Below the pieces are notes generated by a model. It saw only the letters and a list, made by a program, of their open reading frames with translations, did not search any database and was not told where the DNA came from. This document shows, piece by piece, positions 5,515-10,488 of a stretch of 10,488 nt of DNA. The position numbers were made by a program, and so were the translations under genes. Where the stretch lies: positions 1-10,488 of the forward strand of contig DAHXOS010000053.1 in the NCBI GenBank assembly GCA_027364775.1. The letters are read 5' to 3'. Origin of the DNA: a bacterium (lineage in GTDB: Bacteria > Patescibacteriota > Microgenomatia > Daviesbacterales > UBA10151). The first letter of the stretch is position 1. Every line of letters begins with the position of its first letter.

Positions 5515-7288
5515 CTTTAGCACAAAAAAAGATCAAAAAATACCTCTAACTCCAGCTGCTATACCTACTACAAAAATTGTTGAAGATAAAACGCCGGTAA
5601 CTCAACTCAAGCTTGAGGAGGTTTTAGCAGCCAAAGAAATAGAGGTTGATTACTCTGATGTTCGCTTAAACAACTACTATTACCGCTCATTTTTTGTCTC
5701 TAACTACCCAAGGTATGTTAATCCAAATTGGCTGGAACCGCTAATAGATTTTGACCATACATTAACAATCTCAATGTTTATTTATCCATCGCAATCCAAA
5801 ACAGTACTAGATGACCTAAGACGCAAAATTGCCGAGATGGAGGCTACAATCCAAACAGATATTGAGAGAAATCATGCTGTTAATCCGGCAGTAGAGCTCG
5901 CATTAGATGATGCCAGAGAGCTTCAGGAACAACTAGTTAAAGGTTCAGAAAGATTCTTCGAACTTGGGTTATATATTACAGTTCACTCAGACAGTAAGGA
6001 AGAACTGGAGAATGCTTCTAAATTAGTTGAATCAACTTTAAGTTCTATCTCTATTACTGCCAGGCAAACTACCCTTCAAATGGATGAGGCTTTTTTAACA
6101 ACTGCACCTTTAGGAGAAGACTTACTGCAGCTAAAACACAATATGGATACCACTTCTTTAGCTACAACTTTTCCTTTTACCACCTCCGAGCTTACTGCAA
6201 ATAAAGGGATTATGTACGGGATTAACGAATTTAACGGCTCATTAATTATTTTTGACCGGTTTTCACTCGAGAATGCTAACTCGGTTGTTTTTGCCAAATC
6301 CGGTGCCGGAAAATCTTACTTTGTAAAGCTTGAAACTTTGCGTTCTTTAATGTTTGGTACCCAAGTTATTGTTATCGACCCTGAACAGGAATATATAAAA
6401 CTGGCGGAGGCTGTTGGTGGCCAATATATCAACTTCTCTTCAGACTCACCGGTCAAGATTAACCCCTTTGATCTATCATTAGAGACTCAAAGCGGTGAAA
6501 ATGAGTTAGGCAGAAAGATCTTAAATATTACTGGATTTTTAAAACTGATTTTAGGTGAGCTAAATGCTTCTCAAGCAGCTGTTTTAGACCGAGCTTTAAC
6601 TTCTGCTTATAGACTAAAAGGGATTACCATTGACCCCACTACTCAACATTTAGCCCCTCCTTTAATGGAAGATCTTTATAAGGTGTTGGTCGGGATGGAG
6701 GATCCTAGCGCCCAGGAAATTGCCTTCAGGTTAGAACGATTTATCAAAGGCTCGCTATCTGGAATATTTTCTGCACAATCAAATATCAAACTTAATAACC
6801 AGATGATTGTTTTTTCTGTCAGGGATTTACCGGAAGAACTAAGACCATTGGCTATGTATTTAATTTTAGATTATATCTGGACCAAGATTAGAACTGACCC
6901 TATTGAAAGGCTGCTAGTAGTTGATGAGGCCTGGTATATGATGAAAAATGAAGATTCAGCTAACTTTTTAGTAGAAATAGCTAAAAGAGCCAGGAAGTAT
7001 CACTTAGGAGTAACTACTATTACCCAAGATGTAGAGGATTTCTTAAATGGAGACCGTGGCAAAGAGGTTATCTCTAACTCCTCTATCCAGGTGCTTTTAA
7101 AACAAAGCCCTGCCTCAATCGATCGGGTAGGTCAAGTCTTTAACCTTTCTGAGGGAGAAAAACATTTGTTGCTTTCAGCTGGAGTTGGACAGGGGTTATT
7201 CTTTGCAGGTCCGGCTCATGTTGCAATGAGAGTTGTATCGTCTCAAAATGAACATCAACTTATTAACACTACACCCATAAGAACATAA
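5507..7288 (+). CDS. virB4: VirB4/TraC-family type IV secretion motor ATPase
   Basis: The protein has 593 residues. VirB4 ATPases power substrate transfer or pilus assembly at the cytoplasmic face of the membrane. Counting from ATG 5507, the N-terminal 235 residues carry the VirB4-type domain with a charged helical section around 100-150. Walker A is AKSGAGKS at 263-270 (Lys269), followed by VIVIDPEQEY at 287-296. Walker B is RLLVVDEAW at 468-476 (Asp473, Glu474). A conserved TITQDVEDF follows at 504-512, then a hydrophobic segment that ends LFFAGPAHVAMRVV. All motor motifs are intact. The frame also opens at ATG 5495, but AGGAG directly abuts that codon; ATG 5507 gives the usual MFNF start with a rather long 12-nt spacing. 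The first 8 nt overlap the TraC-like gene. The protein is shorter than classical VirB4 (about 800 residues), consistent with part of the N-terminal region being encoded by the preceding gene. Confidence 0.92.
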   Translation: MFNFSTKKDQKIPLTPAAIPTTKIVEDKTPVTQLKLEEVLAAKEIEVDYSDVRLNNYYYRSFFVSNYPRYVNPNWLEPLIDFDHTLTISMFIYPSQSKTVLDDLRRKIAEMEATIQTDIERNHAVNPAVELALDDARELQEQLVKGSERFFELGLYITVHSDSKEELENASKLVESTLSSISITARQTTLQMDEAFLTTAPLGEDLLQLKHNMDTTSLATTFPFTTSELTANKGIMYGINEFNGSLIIFDRFSLENANSVVFAKSGAGKSYFVKLETLRSLMFGTQVIVIDPEQEYIKLAEAVGGQYINFSSDSPVKINPFDLSLETQSGENELGRKILNITGFLKLILGELNASQAAVLDRALTSAYRLKGITIDPTTQHLAPPLMEDLYKVLVGMEDPSAQEIAFRLERFIKGSLSGIFSAQSNIKLNNQMIVFSVRDLPEELRPLAMYLILDYIWTKIRTDPIERLLVVDEAWYMMKNEDSANFLVEIAKRARKYHLGVTTITQDVEDFLNGDRGKEVISNSSIQVLLKQSPASIDRVGQVFNLSEGEKHLLLSAGVGQGLFFAGPAHVAMRVVSSQNEHQLINTTPIRT

Positions 7289-7292
7289 AAAT

Positions 7293-9743
7293 ATGGCTGC
7301 CCGAGATTTTAATTTTTCCAAATTCTTAATCGAGGCTCTAAGCTATAAGATTTCTCGAGGCAGAACTGATACTTACTATAGTAACGGCCAATACTCTCTG
7401 CCCTACAACGGCAAATTAGGTATTTTTTATTTTGCCAGAAAGTACTTCCCTTTAATTTATAGCAACAAACATAAACTTACTGGGACTGATCCAGAAAAAG
7501 ACTTAGAAGCAAACTTAAATTTTGCTCAGGAAATTATTTTCCAGCTAAATAATCATAAGGACCCCGAGCTAGAGAAATACTTAAAAGCCGAAACTGCACC
7601 CACTGAATCTGACAGTTTTCATCAGGAAGTTGAGCAATCAGTAGATCTACATCTAAAAGATTTAGAGCAAAATCCCAATAATTACAAATTTGCTGGGGCA
7701 GAACATAAATTATCTGCAACTAATGATATTAATCCTAAATTTCCATCTACCCCTACAATTAAACCCAGATTTAAAATTCCTGAAGAAGTTAAAAATACTG
7801 CCAAGGAAGCAGAGTTCCAACTTGCACTAAACACTCAGAAAGCTATTCCTAAAGTAATAAAATTTGTAACTGGATTTTTCAAAGGTGTTTTTGGTGGAGG
7901 TAGTAATTTTGAAATTGTGGGACAACCTGCAAATGCCAGCCAAAGTACTATACCAATAGAAGAACCTGCACAAGCTCACTCTCCTGCAAGTAATCAAACC
8001 AGGAAACAAGGGCTCCCAACTAGAAGATTAGGCCGTAATCCTCTTAGTAGTATCGGTAATTTGGGCACTACTAACGGTAAGCGGTTTTTAATTATAATAT
8101 TTATCGGCATTGCATTATTTGCTTTGTTTGCAATTATTTTTTTTGGCGCGCCTCCCACTACACAACAATCACAAATCAATAATTTAATAATTGAAAAAAC
8201 CGGTATAACCCAAGTTGAAAATGGCGGGACAATTGAGTACCAATTAACAGTAACTAATAAAGGAAGTGGGTACGCCAATATTGAGCTAACAGATAAGGTT
8301 CCAGACGGCACAGAGTTTGTAGAATCATCAGACGGAACAAAGCCAGACGGGCAAAAAAACCTGAAATGGATAATTAATAGAGTTAACTCCTCTGAGAAAT
8401 GGAGTGTTAAATTTAAAGTAACACCAATTAAAGATAATATTTGGGTAGTCAACCAAGCCTCTGCAACTTCTTTAAATCTAACACCATCAACAGGTTCTGG
8501 AGATATCTCATCTTGTACATTTTACCGTGGCACCTCTGGAGCTAAATTTAGCAGCCCTTTACTTATAAGCTACATCAATCGTGCCTCACAGATTTCTGGG
8601 ATACCGGCCACTGTTTTAGCTGGCATTGTGAAAGTTGAATCAACAGTTGGAGCTGATAGTGCTACAGGTAAAGCTTATTCAATATCAAATTATTCCGATG
8701 AGGATGTTAAAGCGATGAGTGATACTTCTAGGATTAACACAAATATAGATCAAACTATTGATGGTGCGGAGGCTTTATGTCCAAGAAGTGCTACCGGAGC
8801 ATTAGGGATTACCCAAATCCAGCCTGGAGCAGCAGTTTTAGATCAGGTTAAAGAAATTGTTCCCCAAGGTAACACCTATACTCCTAATTATCAAGCTCAC
8901 CCTGATCTAACAAAAGGGCTACAAATGCTAAAAACTGCTGGATTATTAGATCAAAGTAAAACTGACGCTAATTTAACAGTTGAAGATTACTGTGACCCTC
9001 AAAAAAATTTAATTTTGTCTGCCGGGGTAATTTTATCTAAGTTAGGTATAGATAAATGGGAAACTCCTACTGATCCTAAAGCATATGAAGAGCTAGTTAA
9101 CAAAGTAGCCACACGCTACTATGGACAAGATGGTCAAACAGATCTTTATAGTAGTAGCTTATGGAGAAGTGTCTCCTCTTGTTTAGTTGTAAGCTCTAAT
9201 GCACCAGACTTTGATAATTTAATGCGGGGACAAGGCAGAAATTTAACGGTCTTAGGAAGCAGTGAGGATCAATTTATAGCTAATTTAAAAACTAACTTAC
9301 AAGGCACCGCTAGAGCTAGTTTGTTAAATGAAGAAAATCGTCTCAGACAAATTTATCAAGCAACAACGGCTAGACAGGTTAACCCTTTAGTTGTATTAAC
9401 TACCTGGGGAACAGAAGCTGGTTTTGATAGAGCTTATGACAAACTAGCTTTTGGATGTGATCCTCCTAGGGAAGATGGAACTGGCGGAAGATTCCCAGGT
9501 TTTGAAAGCCAATTACAATGTTCTATTAATACCTGGAACAATCTGATGAATGAATTTGAGGCAAAAGCACAACAAGGAATACCTGTAAGCTTAAACAGTC
9601 AGATTGGTAAAATTTGCCAGTATGAGGATCCTTTTATATATGCTGCAGAAAGGTATGGACCAGTGTGTGTGGTAAATGATGCTAATGAGAATTATAGAAA
9701 AAGCTTCTATAATATCTATAAAATGCTAGTAGGGGCCAAATGA
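7293..9743 (+). CDS. Membrane-anchored wall hydrolase with DUF11 and two lysozyme-like domains
   Basis: The protein has 816 residues. Residues 1-262 are a soluble, probably cytoplasmic region with no signal peptide. One membrane helix spans 264-286 (FLIIIFIGIALFALFAIIFF), preceded by Arg/Lys-rich sequence, so the C-terminal part should be outside the membrane. Residues about 296-397 match a DUF11-type beta-sandwich (GGTIEYQLTVTNKGSGYANI...). Residues about 420-615 resemble a soluble lytic transglycosylase: VLAGIVKVES with probable catalytic Glu449, then GALGITQIQP at 502-511. Residues about 690-816 look like a second, divergent lysozyme-like domain with VLTTWGTEAGFD (Glu708) and four Cys (722, 743, 775, 792). 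In type IV systems such enzymes (VirB1 or PrgK type) open peptidoglycan for the channel. The start lies 4 nt after the ATPase stop, without a clear Shine-Dalgarno, so coupling to upstream translation is likely. Confidence 0.85.
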   Translation: MAARDFNFSKFLIEALSYKISRGRTDTYYSNGQYSLPYNGKLGIFYFARKYFPLIYSNKHKLTGTDPEKDLEANLNFAQEIIFQLNNHKDPELEKYLKAETAPTESDSFHQEVEQSVDLHLKDLEQNPNNYKFAGAEHKLSATNDINPKFPSTPTIKPRFKIPEEVKNTAKEAEFQLALNTQKAIPKVIKFVTGFFKGVFGGGSNFEIVGQPANASQSTIPIEEPAQAHSPASNQTRKQGLPTRRLGRNPLSSIGNLGTTNGKRFLIIIFIGIALFALFAIIFFGAPPTTQQSQINNLIIEKTGITQVENGGTIEYQLTVTNKGSGYANIELTDKVPDGTEFVESSDGTKPDGQKNLKWIINRVNSSEKWSVKFKVTPIKDNIWVVNQASATSLNLTPSTGSGDISSCTFYRGTSGAKFSSPLLISYINRASQISGIPATVLAGIVKVESTVGADSATGKAYSISNYSDEDVKAMSDTSRINTNIDQTIDGAEALCPRSATGALGITQIQPGAAVLDQVKEIVPQGNTYTPNYQAHPDLTKGLQMLKTAGLLDQSKTDANLTVEDYCDPQKNLILSAGVILSKLGIDKWETPTDPKAYEELVNKVATRYYGQDGQTDLYSSSLWRSVSSCLVVSSNAPDFDNLMRGQGRNLTVLGSSEDQFIANLKTNLQGTARASLLNEENRLRQIYQATTARQVNPLVVLTTWGTEAGFDRAYDKLAFGCDPPREDGTGGRFPGFESQLQCSINTWNNLMNEFEAKAQQGIPVSLNSQIGKICQYEDPFIYAAERYGPVCVVNDANENYRKSFYNIYKMLVGAK

Positions 9744-10426
9744 GATTACTCAAACTAAAAACAGAGATGATATTTTTAATAATAGCTATCTTTTTAGCCT
9801 TGATTATTTTAATTTCTAATATCATTTTTAGAAATCCAAATAAATCTAGCGACCAAAACACACAGCAATTAAATAATTTATTTATCTCTATTTCACCAGA
9901 TACAAAAACATTTTTAACACCAGGTAATAACTTAAGTTTTAAAATTGCTCTCCGGAATAAGCTTGAGTCTATACCGGAGGTTGATACTCAATTAATAGAC
10001 ACTGATATTTTAGGAGGTACTCAAAAAGACATTCCATTTAAACAGGAACTTTCAAAAGATAAATTAAGTTTAGTTATTTATTCTGAAGCTAGGGCTGTAG
10101 AAAATCACAATTATAGATTGATTATTAAAGCACCTTCTAATGGTATGCCTCAAATTTTATTTGATAATTTATATTTGGTAGCTAAGGCACAAACCCAAGC
10201 TACAAATAACAAAGCTTTATCTTCCTACCTGCCTTTTGAAACAAAAAATTATATCTTAAGTTACTTAGCAGATAAGAATTTATATGTTTTTAACTTTAAA
10301 TTTGATTTAAATAGCCCGGAGTCTGCTTCTTTACAGTTTGAAAAAGCAAAACAAGATGCAACTGCGTTTATTAAATCAAAGGGTATAGATCCTGCATCCC
10401 TAACTATTGAATGGAGGCAGAATTGA
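9740..10426 (+). CDS. Single-pass membrane-anchored protein, unrecognised
   Basis: The protein has 228 residues. It begins with a short basic stretch (MRLLKLK) and a strong hydrophobic helix at about 10-30, then IFRNPNKSSDQN, which suggests an N-in, C-out anchor with the bulk outside the membrane. Residues 45-150 look beta-rich (LSFKIALRN, NHNYRLIIKAP), reminiscent of immunoglobulin-like or transport-accessory folds, and 165-228 is alpha/beta (FEKAKQDATAFIKSKGIDPASLTIEW). No catalytic motif or cysteine is seen. The ATG overlaps the stop of the hydrolase gene (ATGA), and the stop overlaps the next gene, so it belongs to the operon and may be an extracytoplasmic structural part of the apparatus. 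A VirB8-like role is possible by position only; I see no sequence support for it. Confidence 0.75.
   Translation: MRLLKLKTEMIFLIIAIFLALIILISNIIFRNPNKSSDQNTQQLNNLFISISPDTKTFLTPGNNLSFKIALRNKLESIPEVDTQLIDTDILGGTQKDIPFKQELSKDKLSLVIYSEARAVENHNYRLIIKAPSNGMPQILFDNLYLVAKAQTQATNNKALSSYLPFETKNYILSYLADKNLYVFNFKFDLNSPESASLQFEKAKQDATAFIKSKGIDPASLTIEWRQN
10413..10417 (+). promoter_or_regulatory. Shine-Dalgarno supporting a TTG start at 10423
   Basis: GGAGG lies five bases before TTG 10423, inside the end of the preceding gene. There is no ATG at suitable spacing, so the site decides for the TTG start. Confidence 0.6.
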
Positions 10427-10488
10427 AAAAAAAGCTCTTAATTTTAGGATTAGGGATAATAATGTTATTAGGTGGTTTGGGGATATTC
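10423..10488 (+). CDS. Start of a secreted or membrane-anchored protein (runs off the window)
   Basis: Only 22 codons are present, with no stop before the right edge. From TTG 10423 the peptide reads KKKLLILGLGIIMLLGGLG after the initiator. It is a Lys-rich start followed by a long hydrophobic stretch, as in a signal peptide or N-terminal membrane anchor. The TTG overlaps the preceding TGA stop (TTGA), and GGAGG is well placed upstream. The strict overlap and clear export signal make it very likely a real gene of the same operon. The mature protein is outside the window, so no function can be given. Confidence 0.65.
   Translation, partial: MKKKLLILGLGIIMLLGGLGIF

Noticed and set aside
7994..8452. 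Minus-strand open frame of 152 codons
   Set aside because: It lies entirely opposite the DUF11-containing gene, has no start context, and its predicted peptide is a low-complexity hydrophobic shadow.
3617..10488. Conjugative element
   Set aside because: There is no relaxase, VirD4 coupling protein, integrase, attachment site or insertion sequence in the window; only secretion-platform genes are seen.

Overview
The window looks like a chromosomal segment of a Candidate Phyla Radiation (Patescibacteria) bacterium, possibly of the Microgenomates group. The DNA is AT-rich and the genes are tightly packed, with ATGA or TTGA stop/start overlaps. The gene set (PrgI-family membrane protein, separate TraC-like and VirB4 ATPase proteins, and a large membrane-anchored protein with DUF11 and lytic transglycosylase domains) is typical of CPR type IV secretion/pilus-like loci. 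UGA is a normal stop at several overlaps, which argues against the recoded Gracilibacteria/Absconditabacteria. The taxonomic call is inference from gene content.

Left part (1-3205). Two divergent genes start from a 46-bp intergenic region. The minus-strand gene leaves the window and encodes a charged coiled-coil protein. The plus-strand gene encodes a coiled-coil protein with a C-terminal J-domain-like HPD segment. A convergent minus-strand gene follows (1952-3205), encoding an unrecognised 417-residue protein with a C-terminal zinc ribbon; its stop overlaps the J-domain gene by 4 nt. All three genes have a TATAAT-like hexamer exactly six bases before the ATG and no Shine-Dalgarno sequence, which suggests leaderless mRNAs.

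Middle (3206-3616). This 411-bp gap holds no protein gene. It contains a well-formed minus-strand transcription unit for a structured RNA of about 180 nt: a TTGACT-N17-TATCAT promoter, several hairpins, a conserved-looking core faintly like cobalamin riboswitches, and an intrinsic terminator. A 9-bp alternative pairing could prevent the terminator from forming. The RNA ends just before the zinc-ribbon gene, so it is either a stand-alone ncRNA or a regulatory leader. Between it and the rightward operon lie four copies of ATAGTT arranged as two inverted pairs, then a candidate promoter for the operon.

Right part (3617-10488). At least six genes form one rightward operon. They encode a PrgI-type protein with an added beta domain, a TraC-like N-terminal VirB4 half with a Pro/Gln-rich tail, the VirB4 motor ATPase, an 816-residue single-pass protein with two predicted wall-degrading domains, an unrecognised membrane-anchored protein, and the start of a secreted or lipid-anchored protein beginning with TTG. 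Together they could form the inner-membrane platform, the motor and the wall-opening enzyme of an envelope-spanning secretion or pilus machine. No VirD4 coupling protein, relaxase, pilin or VirB6-like gene is visible, so conjugation cannot be inferred.
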